A DNA stretch of 64,000 nucleotides from Moryella indoligenes (GTDB taxonomy: Bacteria > Bacillota > Clostridia > Lachnospirales > Lachnospiraceae), in NCBI RefSeq assembly GCF_030812885.1, contig NZ_JAUSTO010000007.1, positions 62,001 through 126,000 of the forward strand, written 5' to 3'. This document shows positions 51,760 through 60,639 of the stretch, piece after piece. Position 1 is the stretch's first letter. Each line of letters starts with the position of its first letter. The translations under genes were made by a program, and so were the position numbers. The notes under the pieces are model-generated. The model was not told the origin of the DNA. It worked only from the letters and a program-made list of their open reading frames with translations, and made no database searches.

Positions 51760-52391
51760 GAGTCGGCGTACTGGTGAGCGGCGGCGGCACGAATTTGCAG
51801 GCGATCATTGATGCGAAGCGCGCAGGACGCCTGCAAAACGTGGAGCTCTCCTACGTGCTCTCCAATAATGTAAACGCGCATGCACTGGAGCGCGCACGGA
51901 AGGCAGGAATAGAGGCGGAGTGTCTCTCGCCGTCGGAATTTCCGGACCGGGAGAGCTTCAACCATGCGCTGCTTCGGCGGCTTCAGGAGAAGCGGCTCGG
52001 GTTGCTGGTGCTGGCTGGGTATCTCGTGCAGATTCCGGCGGAGCTCATACGGGCCTTTCCCGGACGCATCATCAACATCCACCCGTCTCTCATTCCAAGC
52101 TTCTGCGGGAAGGGCTGCTACGGGCTCAGGGTACATGAGGAGGCGCTGCGGCGCGGTGTGAAAATCACCGGGGCGACGGTTCATATCGTGAATGAGGAGC
52201 TGGATGGCGGCCCCATCCTGCTGCAGAAGGCCGTTGCGGTGCGAGACGGAGATACCCCGGAGATCCTGCAGCGACGCGTCATGGAGGAGGCGGAGTGGAT
52301 TCTGCTTCCGCAGGCCATTGAGGAGATTGCGGACGGAAGGCTGGCAGTCAGGACGGACGAAGAAGAGCTGCGCACAGAAAATGCGGAATGA
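51753..52391 (+). CDS. purN: Phosphoribosylglycinamide formyltransferase
   Basis: 212 residues. It adds the formyl group from 10-formyltetrahydrofolate to GAR. The N-terminal loop is LVSGGGTNLQAIIDA, the catalytic Asn and His are in IINIHPSLIPSFCGKGCYG, and the Asp is in HIVNEELDGGPILLQ. The start is a GTG inside the overlap with purM. The tail is slightly extended and Glu-rich. purD begins 19 bases later. Confidence 0.95.
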   Translation: MLRVGVLVSGGGTNLQAIIDAKRAGRLQNVELSYVLSNNVNAHALERARKAGIEAECLSPSEFPDRESFNHALLRRLQEKRLGLLVLAGYLVQIPAELIRAFPGRIINIHPSLIPSFCGKGCYGLRVHEEALRRGVKITGATVHIVNEELDGGPILLQKAVAVRDGDTPEILQRRVMEEAEWILLPQAIEEIADGRLAVRTDEEELRTENAE

Positions 52392-52410
52392 GCAGCCGGA
52401 AGGAGATCAG

Positions 52411-53688
52411 ATGAAGATACTGGTAGTCGGCGGAGGCGGGAGAGAGCATGTGATCTGCTGGAAGCTCGCACAGAGCCCGCGGGTGGAGAAGCTCTACTGC
52501 GCGCCGGGCAATGCGGGCATCGCGGAGGTCGCGGAGTGCGTGCCGATCGGCGTCATGGAGTTTCAGCGCATCGCGGATTTTGCCGAGGCGCATCAGATCG
52601 ATCTGACGGTCGTCGGTATGGACGACCCGCTGATCGGGGGGCTGGTGGATGTGCTTGAGGCGCGTGGGCTCCGGGCCTTTGGTCCGCGGAAGAATGCCGC
52701 GATACTGGAGGGCTCCAAGGCGTTTTCAAAGGAGCTGATGAAGAAGTATGATATTCCGACTGCGGAATATGAGACCTTTACCGATGCGGAGGCCGCACTG
52801 CGCTATGTGGAGCACTGCCGGATTCCGGTGGTTCTGAAGGCGGACGGGCCGGCGCTCGGGAAGGGCGTGCTCATCTGCATGACGCGGGAGGAGGCTGTGG
52901 AGGGAGTACGCCGCCTCATGGTGGAGAAGGCCTTCGGAGATTCCGGAGATACCGTGGTGGTGGAGGAGTTTATGACCGGCCGGGAGGTGAGCGTGCTCTC
53001 CTTTGTGGACGGAAAAACCATACGTACCATGGCAAGCGCACAGGATCACAAGAGAGCGAAGGACGGAGATCTGGGTCTGAACACCGGAGGCATGGGGAAC
53101 TTCTCTCCCAGTCCTTTCTATACGGAGGAGGTCGATGCCTTCTGCCGGAAGCATGTATACCAGAAGACGGTGGATGCGATGGCAGCGGAGGGGCGTGAAT
53201 TCAAGGGCGTGATCTTTTTCGGCCTCATGCTGACGGAGGACGGACCGAAGGTGCTGGAGTACAATGCGCGTTTCGGAGATCCTGAGGCACAGGTGGTGCT
53301 GCCGCGCATGGAGAATGATCTGGTGGAGGTCTTTGAGGCCTGTATCGACGGAACGCTCGATCAGGTGGAGCTGAAATTCAGGAAAGAGGCTTGCGTCTGC
53401 GTGGTGCTTGCAAGCGACGGCTATCCGCTCGCCTATGAGAAGGGCATCCCCATGTACGGTTTTGAGAAGTTCCGCGGCAGGGAGGACTACTTCTGCTTCC
53501 ACGCGGGGACCAGCTTGGATGAGAGCGGACAGATCGTGACAAACGGCGGAAGAGTGCTCGGGATCACAGCGCTTGGGAAGAGCCTCAAGGAGGCGAGACG
53601 CAAGGCCTATGAGGCGACGGAGTGGATCAGCTTCCGCAATAAATACATGCGTCACGATATCGCGAAGGCAGTGGAGGAGCTGAATTAA
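52411..53688 (+). CDS. purD: Phosphoribosylamine-glycine ligase
   Basis: 425 residues, an ATP-grasp enzyme joining glycine to phosphoribosylamine. The N-terminal KILVVGGGGREHVICWKLAQ, the ATP-grasp VVVEEFMTGREVSVLSFVDG, NTGGMGNFSPSPF and the metal site EYNARFGDPEAQVVLPRM are all present. The frame is open upstream inside purN; GGAAGGAG places the start at 52411. With purE, M and N it covers four of the IMP steps; purF, L, C, B and H are not in the window. Confidence 0.95.
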   Translation: MKILVVGGGGREHVICWKLAQSPRVEKLYCAPGNAGIAEVAECVPIGVMEFQRIADFAEAHQIDLTVVGMDDPLIGGLVDVLEARGLRAFGPRKNAAILEGSKAFSKELMKKYDIPTAEYETFTDAEAALRYVEHCRIPVVLKADGPALGKGVLICMTREEAVEGVRRLMVEKAFGDSGDTVVVEEFMTGREVSVLSFVDGKTIRTMASAQDHKRAKDGDLGLNTGGMGNFSPSPFYTEEVDAFCRKHVYQKTVDAMAAEGREFKGVIFFGLMLTEDGPKVLEYNARFGDPEAQVVLPRMENDLVEVFEACIDGTLDQVELKFRKEACVCVVLASDGYPLAYEKGIPMYGFEKFRGREDYFCFHAGTSLDESGQIVTNGGRVLGITALGKSLKEARRKAYEATEWISFRNKYMRHDIAKAVEELN

Positions 53689-53729
53689 GCTGGATTCAAG
53701 AAATTTCTTTTCAGACTTTGGAGGAGGAT

Positions 53730-55619
53730 ATGGATCAGAGACAGCTGAAGTATCTTACACTTTTGTCGGAGAAATTTCCGACCATACAGGCGGTATGCAC
53801 AGAGATCATAAACCTTGCGGCGATTATGAATCTGCCGAAGGGCACAGAGCACTTTATGAGCGACATCCATGGTGAGTATCACGCCTTCCTGCACATTATG
53901 AACAACTGCTCCGGCGTCATACGGGAGAAGATCGAGATGATCTTTGAGGGAAGACTCTCCGAGTCAGAGCAGAGGGCGCTGCGCACCCTGATTTACTACC
54001 CGAAGGAGAAGCTGAGGCGGCTTCGGGCGGAGGGAAAGATCACGCCGAAGTGGTATCGGGAGACCCTGCGGGAAATGATAGAGATCGCGCGGGTGCTCTC
54101 CTCCAAGTACACCCGCTCCAAGGTGAGAAAAGCGATGCCGAAGGAATTCGGCTATATCATCGACGAGCTTCTGCACGCACAGCCGGATGAGGACAATAAC
54201 CGTCAGGGCTATCATGAGAGAATTCTTGATACCATCGTCGGTATTCAGAACGGCGATGAGTTTATCATCGCGCTCGCCGCACTGATCAAGCGCCTCGCGG
54301 TGGATCATTTGCATATTGTGGGAGATGTCTTTGACCGCGGCGAGGATCCGGACAAGATCATTGAGCTTCTCATGAACTACCACTCTCTGGATTTTCAGTG
54401 GGGCAATCACGATATCCTGTGGATGGGGGCAGCCTGCGGAAGCGATGCCTGCATCGCGAATGTGATACGAAACAATGTGCGCTATGACAACATACGCGTG
54501 CTGGAGAGCGGCTACGGAATACCGCTCCGCGGGCTTCAGAACTTCGCGGAAAAATATTATGAGGGAAGCTCTAAGAAGGCGATGGTGAAGGCCATCAATG
54601 TGATACTCATGAAGCTTGAGGGACAGGTCATACTGCGGCACCCGGAGTATGAGATGAATGACAGGCTTTTGCTGGACAAAATAGACCGCGAGCATAAGAG
54701 CATCACCCTCGGGGCGCACTGCTATGCGATGAATACGCTGGAATTCCCCACAGTTGACTGGGAGCACCCCTATCAGCTGAGCGAGGAGGAGCAGGAAGTT
54801 GTGAATGATTTTCACACGGCCTTCATGAGCAGTCCGCGTTTAAAGCGCCACATAGAGTTTCTCTACTCGGTGGGAAGCATCTATCTGAAGATGAATGACA
54901 ACCTTCTCTTTCACGGCTGTGTGCCTCTGAATGAGGAGGGACAGATGGATGAGATGAATTTCTTCGGTCAGTATTACCGGGGAAAGGCCTATTTTGACTG
55001 CTGCGAGAGAGTGGCGCGTCAGGCCTACCACACAGGGGAGCAAAAGCATCTTGATTTCATGTGGTACCTCTGGGGCGGGCCGAAGTCGCCGATGTGCGGG
55101 CGCGTGGTGAAGACCTTTGAGCGCAGTTATATTGATGACAAGGCGGCGTGGAAGGAGCCGCAGGATCCCTACTACGACTATTTGGATTCCGAGAATACCA
55201 GCCGCATGATACTCAGGGATTTCGGCCTGAAGTCGGATCTCTCCCACATCATCAACGGGCACACGCCGGTACATGCCTCTTCGGGAGAGAATCCCATCAA
55301 GGCGGAGGGCAAACTCATCGTGATCGACGGGGGGTTCTCCAAGGCCTATCACAAGACCACGGGTATCGCGGGCTACACGCTGATCTACAATTCACACGGC
55401 ATGCGGATCAAGGCGCACGCGCCGTTTGAGAGTGTGGAGAAGGTGCTGAGCGAGAATGCGGACATCGAGTCCCGCGCAAATCAGTTTGAGATCGAGCCTT
55501 ACCGGGTCATGGTCGGGGATACAGATATCGGAAAGAATATCGCGCAGCAGATCGAGGACCTGAACGAGCTTCTGGATGCCTACCGCGACGGAAGCATCGC
55601 GGAGGGCGTGGAGAAGTAA
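53730..55619 (+). CDS. fbp: Fructose-1,6-bisphosphatase class III
   Basis: 629 residues, the Firmicutes-type gluconeogenic phosphatase related to metallophosphoesterases. The metal-binding motifs are MSDIHGEYHAFLHIM (about residue 45), IVGDVFDRGEDPDKI (about 195) and QWGNHDILWMGA (about 225), with HGCVPL (about 393) and INGHTPVHASSGENPIKAEGK near the C-terminus. TTTGGAGGAGG favours the ATG at 53730 over the TTG at 53718. It lies 41 bases after purD and could be read through from the pur operon. Confidence 0.95.
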   Translation: MDQRQLKYLTLLSEKFPTIQAVCTEIINLAAIMNLPKGTEHFMSDIHGEYHAFLHIMNNCSGVIREKIEMIFEGRLSESEQRALRTLIYYPKEKLRRLRAEGKITPKWYRETLREMIEIARVLSSKYTRSKVRKAMPKEFGYIIDELLHAQPDEDNNRQGYHERILDTIVGIQNGDEFIIALAALIKRLAVDHLHIVGDVFDRGEDPDKIIELLMNYHSLDFQWGNHDILWMGAACGSDACIANVIRNNVRYDNIRVLESGYGIPLRGLQNFAEKYYEGSSKKAMVKAINVILMKLEGQVILRHPEYEMNDRLLLDKIDREHKSITLGAHCYAMNTLEFPTVDWEHPYQLSEEEQEVVNDFHTAFMSSPRLKRHIEFLYSVGSIYLKMNDNLLFHGCVPLNEEGQMDEMNFFGQYYRGKAYFDCCERVARQAYHTGEQKHLDFMWYLWGGPKSPMCGRVVKTFERSYIDDKAAWKEPQDPYYDYLDSENTSRMILRDFGLKSDLSHIINGHTPVHASSGENPIKAEGKLIVIDGGFSKAYHKTTGIAGYTLIYNSHGMRIKAHAPFESVEKVLSENADIESRANQFEIEPYRVMVGDTDIGKNIAQQIEDLNELLDAYRDGSIAEGVEK

Positions 55620-55671
55620 GAGAAAAGAGATGCAGCATAAGACAGGGCAGGAGATGGGGTAAAATATTTGT

Positions 55672-55808
55672 GCCAAACTAACTGAATAGATAAAAAATGA
55701 GCCTATGGGGGTAGTATACCCTTTTGCGCTTATACACACAATGAATTTGATAAAAATGCAAATTCCGCTGTGTATAAGCAAGGCTCTTGCTATCTCAGTT
55801 AGTTTGGC
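55672..55808. repeat. 137-bp nested inverted-repeat element (MITE-like)
   Basis: The outer arms GCCAAACTAACTGA (55672-55685) and TCAGTTAGTTTGGC (55795-55808) are perfect 14-bp inverted repeats. The pairing continues a few bases further with one indel. Inside, GCTTATACACA (55738-55748) pairs with TGTGTATAAGC (55779-55789), and GGGTA/TACCC form a small hairpin (55719-55731). It is AT-rich, has no coding capacity and lies at the left edge of the low-GC DUF4230 insert. It could be a miniature transposable element, a structured leader RNA or a replication/transfer site. Confidence 0.6.
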
Positions 55809-55830
55809 GACTATCGGGGTTTGCGTTTTT

Positions 55831-55859
55831 GTGCGTCTGCTTCGGTAGGCGCACTTTTT
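55831..55859 (+). terminator. UUCG-capped Rho-independent terminator
   Basis: GTGCGTCTGC (55831-55840), loop TTCG, GTAGGCGCAC (55845-55854), then TTTTT. It is a textbook intrinsic terminator between the nested repeat and the DUF4230 genes. Confidence 0.85.
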
Positions 55860-55965
55860 ATTTATGTAAAAGAAAAAGAAAAATATATGTGTGCAATACA
55901 AATTCGCAAAATTTACAATGCCTATTGTAAGAAATGGGTCAACCCCAACAAAGGAGAAGAAGCGT

Positions 55966-56565
55966 ATGAAAAAAACAGATACGAAAAAGAAACTTTCGTT
56001 GCCTATGATTATTGTGGTTATTGCGAGCGTAATACTACTTATAGTCGCTGTATTCATAGTTCAACAAGTTAAAAAAGAACCATCAGATAAGGTTGAAGTA
56101 ATTACTGTATCCACATTGGAAAAGATTATCAATGTTAGTGAGCTATCCACATTTACGGCTGTTTACAATGGCATCGCACAAGTGATGAACGAGAAAAATC
56201 CCGAAGAAACTGATTACTATGTTTCTTACGAAGCAAGGGTTGACGCAGGTATTGATTTTGAAAAAATTGTTGTAGAAATTGATGATGAGGCAAAAGAAAT
56301 CTACATATCAATTCCCGAAGTGTATATTACCGAAGTGAATGTTGATATATCTTCGCTGGATTTCATATTCTGCAATGAAAAAGCCAATACATCAACCGTT
56401 AGTCAACAAGCATTTAAGGTGTGCGAAGCAGATGTTAAGAACGAAAGTGAGCAACAAAGTGCTATCTATGAACTGGCGAAGCAAAATGCCATCAATGTCT
56501 TGACAGCATTGACAAAACCAATCATAGAGCAGTTAGATGCTGAATACACGCTTGTGATAGAGTAA
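55966..56565 (+). CDS. DUF4230 protein, membrane-anchored
   Basis: 199 residues. The cytoplasmic Lys-rich start MKKTDTKKKL is followed by one span (PMIIVVIASVILLIVAVFIV) and an extracellular DUF4230 domain. The domain reads VITVSTLEKIINVSELSTFT, YYVSYEARVDAGIDFEKIVV, KEIYISIPEVYITEVNVDI. DUF4230 proteins have no known function. AAAGGAGAAG precedes the ATG at 55966. Codon use is AT-rich (AAA, GAA, ATT), unlike the genes on either side, which suggests acquired DNA. The second DUF4230 gene follows 15 bases later. Confidence 0.82.
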   Translation: MKKTDTKKKLSLPMIIVVIASVILLIVAVFIVQQVKKEPSDKVEVITVSTLEKIINVSELSTFTAVYNGIAQVMNEKNPEETDYYVSYEARVDAGIDFEKIVVEIDDEAKEIYISIPEVYITEVNVDISSLDFIFCNEKANTSTVSQQAFKVCEADVKNESEQQSAIYELAKQNAINVLTALTKPIIEQLDAEYTLVIE

Positions 56566-56580
56566 GGAGGCGCTGTAATA

Positions 56581-57228
56581 ATGAAAAGATTTTTGAGTGT
56601 ATTTTTAACTGTAATAATTTCGGCAATGTGTGTATCTTGTGCTTCTCCTGCTGAAAAAGAAACTTTGAATATGGAGCCAGAAGTTTCGCAAATGAAAGCC
56701 ATTTGCGAACTGGCTGTTATGGAGTGCTACTATCATAATGTTGCCAAATATTACGAAGAAGATGCTTCAGGAGTGTTATGGTGGAAAAAAGATAAGCAAT
56801 TTTGGATTGAGTATAGCGGAGTTGTAAAGCTTGGTGTAGATATAACATCAGTAAACATAGAAGTTAATGATACACAGGTTAGTATAACACTTCCAGCCGC
56901 AAAGGTTCTTGGCTGTAAAGTAGATTCAGCCTCGCTGACAGAAGATTCGTTTATTGTAGCTAAAAACTCTGCCGATGTTGATGCTTCAGATGAAGTTAAG
57001 GCATTTGATGAAGCACAAAGCAAACTTCAAGAAAATGCCGCCAGTGATACAGCATTGTTAGCGAGTGCGCAACAACAAGCACAAGATTTGTTGGAAGATT
57101 ACATAACCAACATCGGAAATGCTGTCGGTAAAGAATATACAATAAAGTGGATTTACACTGATGCAACAGACAATCCGTTGGAAGCAACTACCACCGAAGC
57201 TTCGACAACTGAGAACAGGGATGAATAA
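56581..57228 (+). CDS. DUF4230 lipoprotein
   Basis: 215 residues, paralogous to the gene before it. It has a lipoprotein signal (MKRFLSVFLTVIISAMCVSC) with the lipobox VSCA instead of a membrane anchor. The domain follows: MKAICELAVMECYYHNVAKY, FWIEYSGVVKLGVDITSVNI, VSITLPAAKVLGCKVDSASL. The tail is Thr/Glu-rich (TTTEASTTENRDE). The pair would sit on the same outer face of the membrane, one anchored by a helix and one by lipid, so a complex is plausible. AAGGAGG lies 12 bases before the ATG. The 95 bases after it contain no clear terminator of their own. Confidence 0.85.
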   Translation: MKRFLSVFLTVIISAMCVSCASPAEKETLNMEPEVSQMKAICELAVMECYYHNVAKYYEEDASGVLWWKKDKQFWIEYSGVVKLGVDITSVNIEVNDTQVSITLPAAKVLGCKVDSASLTEDSFIVAKNSADVDASDEVKAFDEAQSKLQENAASDTALLASAQQQAQDLLEDYITNIGNAVGKEYTIKWIYTDATDNPLEATTTEASTTENRDE

Positions 57229-57323
57229 TATGTTGCTTGCTTTTGATGTAATATAAGACTATGTGTTTTTACAGAGTTTTAGATTTAGCGTAATAACGGT
57301 CGAAGTGTGTACTACAGAAAGCG

Positions 57324-57346
57324 GGGGCGAGTTCAGAACTCGCCCC
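57324..57346. terminator. Perfect palindrome overlapping the nudC stop codon
   Basis: GGGGCGAGTTC, one base, GAACTCGCCCC. The nudC stop codon (57333-57335, minus strand) lies inside it. There is no strong T-run on either side; it probably stabilises or ends the nudC message. Confidence 0.5.
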
Positions 57347-58196
57347 GTTTAAATGCCTGCATCAGCTCATTTGCGACGCTGGTCATATTCGGATTGTCCG
57401 GTACATCCTCGCGGGAGTAGAAGGCGGCCTCGCAGAGCTCGTCCTCCTGGAGGGTGATGTGGTCGGAGCCGTCCAGCTCCGCGGTGAAGCCGATCATCAG
57501 CGAGTCGCTGAAGGACCAGGGCTGCGTCCGGAAGGGACGGATATTTTTGACACGGAGCCCGGTCTCCTCAAGAACCTCCCGGTGCACCGTGTCCTCCGGC
57601 GTCTCGCCGACCTCAACGAAGCCGGCGACCAGCGCCTTGCGGCGGTAGTCGCTGGCGTTTCTCGTATAGCGTGTGAGCAGAAGCTTATCTCCATTGGTCA
57701 CCGCGACGATGATGGCGGGCGAGATCTTCGGGTATTCGATGAGTCCGCAGTGCTTGCAGACCATGGCGCGCTCTACCTCCGAATGAACCATAGGAGAGCC
57801 GCAGCGCCCGCAGTATTTTCTGCTGTCATAAAAGCGCCAGAACTGCGTCGCCGTGATGGCGGCGAAGGCCTCATGCTGCGGCGAGAAGCTTCGGAGCTCC
57901 GCGGCGGACATAAAGCGATAGCCCTCAGAGAGCAGACCTCCGGGGATCGTAGAGCGGGAGACCAGAAAGTAGAGCTGTTCGTCGATTGCAAAGAGGTAGC
58001 GCGCCTGTATCGTGAGCGCAGAAAAATCGACTCCCGCGGCAGTGAAATCGGAAAAGCGGGGAAGCCGCTCGGCCTCCCCCTCTTTTTTCACCAGTATGCC
58101 CTCATTTCCGCAGATCATCAATGATGAGCTCTCTGCAGGCTTTCGGTCCGTTCTGTATTCTACATGGTATTTTTTAGGAGCGATATCCTGAATCAT
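57333..58196 (-). CDS. nudC: NAD(+) diphosphatase / deNADding Nudix hydrolase
   Basis: 287 residues. It hydrolyses NAD(H) to NMN(H) and AMP and can remove NAD caps from RNA. The zinc ribbon is CGRCGSPMVHS and CKHCG (about residues 130-150). The Nudix box is GFVEVGETPEDTVHREVLEETG, and the NudC-type SQPWSFSDSLM motif reads TQPWSFSDSLMIGF. The frame is open to 58256, but the ATG at 58196 (MIQDIAPKKYH) gives a family-like start beyond the pncB stop. It is the last gene of gpmA-pncB-nudC, 19 bases after pncB. Confidence 0.92.
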   Translation of the reverse strand: MIQDIAPKKYHVEYRTDRKPAESSSLMICGNEGILVKKEGEAERLPRFSDFTAAGVDFSALTIQARYLFAIDEQLYFLVSRSTIPGGLLSEGYRFMSAAELRSFSPQHEAFAAITATQFWRFYDSRKYCGRCGSPMVHSEVERAMVCKHCGLIEYPKISPAIIVAVTNGDKLLLTRYTRNASDYRRKALVAGFVEVGETPEDTVHREVLEETGLRVKNIRPFRTQPWSFSDSLMIGFTAELDGSDHITLQEDELCEAAFYSREDVPDNPNMTSVANELMQAFKRGEF

Positions 58197-58215
58197 AGTA
58201 AATTTGCACCCCGAA

Positions 58216-59676
58216 TTAGGATTGTAAACCGAACTGGTACTGCTCCAGAAGATCATTTTTCAGATTCCAGAGCTTCTTTGAGAGATCCACATAGGTCTGA
58301 TGCGGATACTCAAAGCGCTTTGATTCCTCCCAGAGGGTCTCCAGCTCTGCCTTGCAGAATTTCTGAATTTCCATGACCTTTGGGGATTGGTAGATGCACT
58401 CACCGTTTTTGAATATCGGTACCAGTATCTCCTTCATGCTGTAATTGCCGCCCTTCAGCAGGGTCTTTTTCCAGGTCTCGATCGGGTCAAAGAGCATCAG
58501 GGGCTCGGACGGATCAAACGTTTCGTCGATCAGTGCGATGAGATCGGCGACGATCATTCCCTGACTGTCGTAGATGCGGTAGATGGTCTTGTCTCCGGGG
58601 TTTGTGATCTTCTCCGCATTCTCGGAGATCTTGATCTTCGGTATGAACCGGCCGCTTTTCCTGTCCTGAATGGCGGCGAGCTTATAGACACCGCCGAAGG
58701 CGGGGCAGTCCTTGCTGGTGATGAGATTGGTACCGACTCCCCAGGAATTGATGGTCGCGCCCTGCGATTTCAGAGATTCGATCAGCCCCTCATCCAGATC
58801 GTTGGAGGCGGAGATGATTGCGTCCGTAAAGCCCTCCGCATCGAGTGCAGCCTTTACCTTCTTGGAGAGGTACGCGAGGTCGCCGCTGTCCATGCGTATG
58901 CCGTAGCGCTTCGACAGCGCACCGGCCTCACGCATCTCCTTGAATACGGTAATTGCGTTGACCAGTCCGCTGTCCAGCGTGTCGTAGGTGTCGATCAGGA
59001 GAATGCAGGCGTCAGGATAGAGCTTTGCGTAGGCGCGGAAGGCGGTCAGCTCATCCGGGAAGCTCATGATCCAGGAGTGCGCGTGCGTTCCGCTGACGGG
59101 GACGTCAAACATCTTTCCGCAGAGCACATTTGAGGTGCCGACGCAACCCGCAATCATGGCAGCCCGCGCCCCGTAGATGCCCGCGTCTGGTCCCTGTGCC
59201 CTGCGGCAGCCGAACTCCATGACGCCGTCGCCCTTGGCTGCCCGCACGATGCGTGCTGCCTTGGTGGCGATGAGGCACTGATGGTTCAGAATGTTCAGCA
59301 CTGCGGTTTCAATAAGCTGTGCCTGCATGATGGGGGCGATCACCTTGATCAGCGGCTCTCTCGGAAAGATCACGCTGCCCTCCGGAATGGCGTAGATATC
59401 TCCGGTAAAGCGGAAGTCCTTTAAATAGTCGAGGAAATCCGCCTCAAAGATGCCGAGACCTGCGAGATAGGAGATATCCTCCTCTTCAAAGTGCAGATTT
59501 TTGATGTAATCAATCACCTGATCCAGACCCGCACAGATAGAGTAACCGTTCCCTTCGGGATTGTTGCGGTAGAAGGCATCAAAAATAACGGTTTCATTGA
59601 CCTCAGAGTTCTTGAAGTAACCCTGCATCATTGTGAGCTCATACAGGTCTGTAAGCAGTGTAAGATTTCTCATCAC
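58216..59676 (-). CDS. pncB: Nicotinate phosphoribosyltransferase
   Basis: 486 residues. It joins nicotinic acid and PRPP into NaMN, the first salvage step toward the substrate of NadE. Start and family blocks: NLTLLTDLYELTMMQGYFKN, EFGCRRAQGPDAGIYGARAA, VPVSGTHAHSWIMSF with the His normally phosphorylated by ATP, LIDTYDTLDSG and RMDSGDLAYLSKKVK. The gene is 24 bases downstream of gpmA on the minus strand and co-transcribed with nudC. Confidence 0.94.
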   Translation of the reverse strand: MMRNLTLLTDLYELTMMQGYFKNSEVNETVIFDAFYRNNPEGNGYSICAGLDQVIDYIKNLHFEEEDISYLAGLGIFEADFLDYLKDFRFTGDIYAIPEGSVIFPREPLIKVIAPIMQAQLIETAVLNILNHQCLIATKAARIVRAAKGDGVMEFGCRRAQGPDAGIYGARAAMIAGCVGTSNVLCGKMFDVPVSGTHAHSWIMSFPDELTAFRAYAKLYPDACILLIDTYDTLDSGLVNAITVFKEMREAGALSKRYGIRMDSGDLAYLSKKVKAALDAEGFTDAIISASNDLDEGLIESLKSQGATINSWGVGTNLITSKDCPAFGGVYKLAAIQDRKSGRFIPKIKISENAEKITNPGDKTIYRIYDSQGMIVADLIALIDETFDPSEPLMLFDPIETWKKTLLKGGNYSMKEILVPIFKNGECIYQSPKVMEIQKFCKAELETLWEESKRFEYPHQTYVDLSKKLWNLKNDLLEQYQFGLQS

Positions 59677-59700
59677 CTTGTCCTTTTCAATTTGTGCTTT

Positions 59701-60450
59701 TTATGCTTTCTTTTTTCCTTGGTTTGCGACAGCTTCCATTTTTGCCTTCAGCGCTTCCTGATCGCCGAGGTAGTAGTGGCGAATCGCGTTGAAATTGTCA
59801 TCAAATTCATAGACAAGTGGAGTACCGGTGGGAATATTGATGCCGATGATCTCTTCCTCGGAGACGTTGTCGAAGTACTTCACCAGTGCGCGCAGAGAGT
59901 TGCCGTGAGCGGCGATGATGACGCGCTTTCCCGCCTGCATCTCAGGCCGGATGACCTCGTTGAAGTAGGGCACTGCGCGCGCGATGGTGGTCTCCAGGCT
60001 CTCGTTGTCAGGAAGAAGGGCGCTGTCCACATCTCTGTAGGCCGGGCATTTCTTTGCACTGCGTTCGTCCGCGGGATCCAGCACCGGCGGCTTGATTGCA
60101 AAGGAGCGTCTCCATATCTTGACCTGATCCTCGCCGTACTTCTCTGCGGTCTCGGATTTATTGAGGCCCTGCAGCGCGCCGTAGTGGCGCTCGTTCAGCT
60201 TCCAGCTCTTTACAACCGGGAGCCATGCGCGGTCCATCTCATCAAGAATATGATTCAGCGTGTGAATGGCTCTCTTTAAATAAGAAGTAAAGCAGATGTC
60301 GAAATCATAGCCCTCTGCCTTCAGGAGCTGCCCGGCAGCTCTGGCCTCCTCATGGCCCTTTTCGCTTAAGTCTACATCCATCCAGCCGGTAAAGAGATTC
60401 AGCTTGTTCCATTCACTCTCTCCGTGCCTCACAAGTACGAGTTTCATCAT
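59701..60450 (-). CDS. gpmA: 2,3-bisphosphoglycerate-dependent phosphoglycerate mutase
   Basis: 249 residues. It interconverts 3- and 2-phosphoglycerate in glycolysis. The phosphorylated His is in LVRHGESEWNKLNLFTGW and the second catalytic His in AAHGNSLRALVKYF. ERHYGALQGLNKSETAEKYG and the C-terminal IPTGTPLVYEFD complete the signature. GGAAAGGAG precedes the ATG. It leads the operon with pncB and nudC, joining a glycolytic enzyme to NAD salvage. Confidence 0.95.
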   Translation of the reverse strand: MMKLVLVRHGESEWNKLNLFTGWMDVDLSEKGHEEARAAGQLLKAEGYDFDICFTSYLKRAIHTLNHILDEMDRAWLPVVKSWKLNERHYGALQGLNKSETAEKYGEDQVKIWRRSFAIKPPVLDPADERSAKKCPAYRDVDSALLPDNESLETTIARAVPYFNEVIRPEMQAGKRVIIAAHGNSLRALVKYFDNVSEEEIIGINIPTGTPLVYEFDDNFNAIRHYYLGDQEALKAKMEAVANQGKKKA

Positions 60451-60547
60451 AGGGATGTTTCTCCTTTCCTATTGGGTGATGCCATTATGGTCTGATTTAT
60501 GACAGAGAAAAGCGGAGGCAAAGCCTTAGCGCAGCACTGTCTACGAC

Positions 60548-60556
60548 ACTATAGCA
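60548..60556 (-). promoter_or_regulatory. Extended -10 promoter of gpmA-pncB-nudC
   Basis: Read on the minus strand: TG, one base, TATAGT (60548-60553), with no strong -35 hexamer. It is divergent from the ileS promoter about 50 bases away. Confidence 0.45.
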
Positions 60557-60602
60557 TAAATAATAAAGAAAAGACAGATTTTTGCACGGGAAAGGCAGAC
60601 CG

Positions 60603-60631
60603 TTGACATCGCGTTTTCCTTCCTCTATAAT
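60603..60631 (+). promoter_or_regulatory. Consensus promoter of ileS
   Basis: TTGACA (60603-60608), 17 bases, TATAAT (60626-60631), a perfect match that places the transcription start near 60638, at the beginning of the T-box leader. Confidence 0.85.
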
Positions 60632-60639
60632 GAGGAAAT

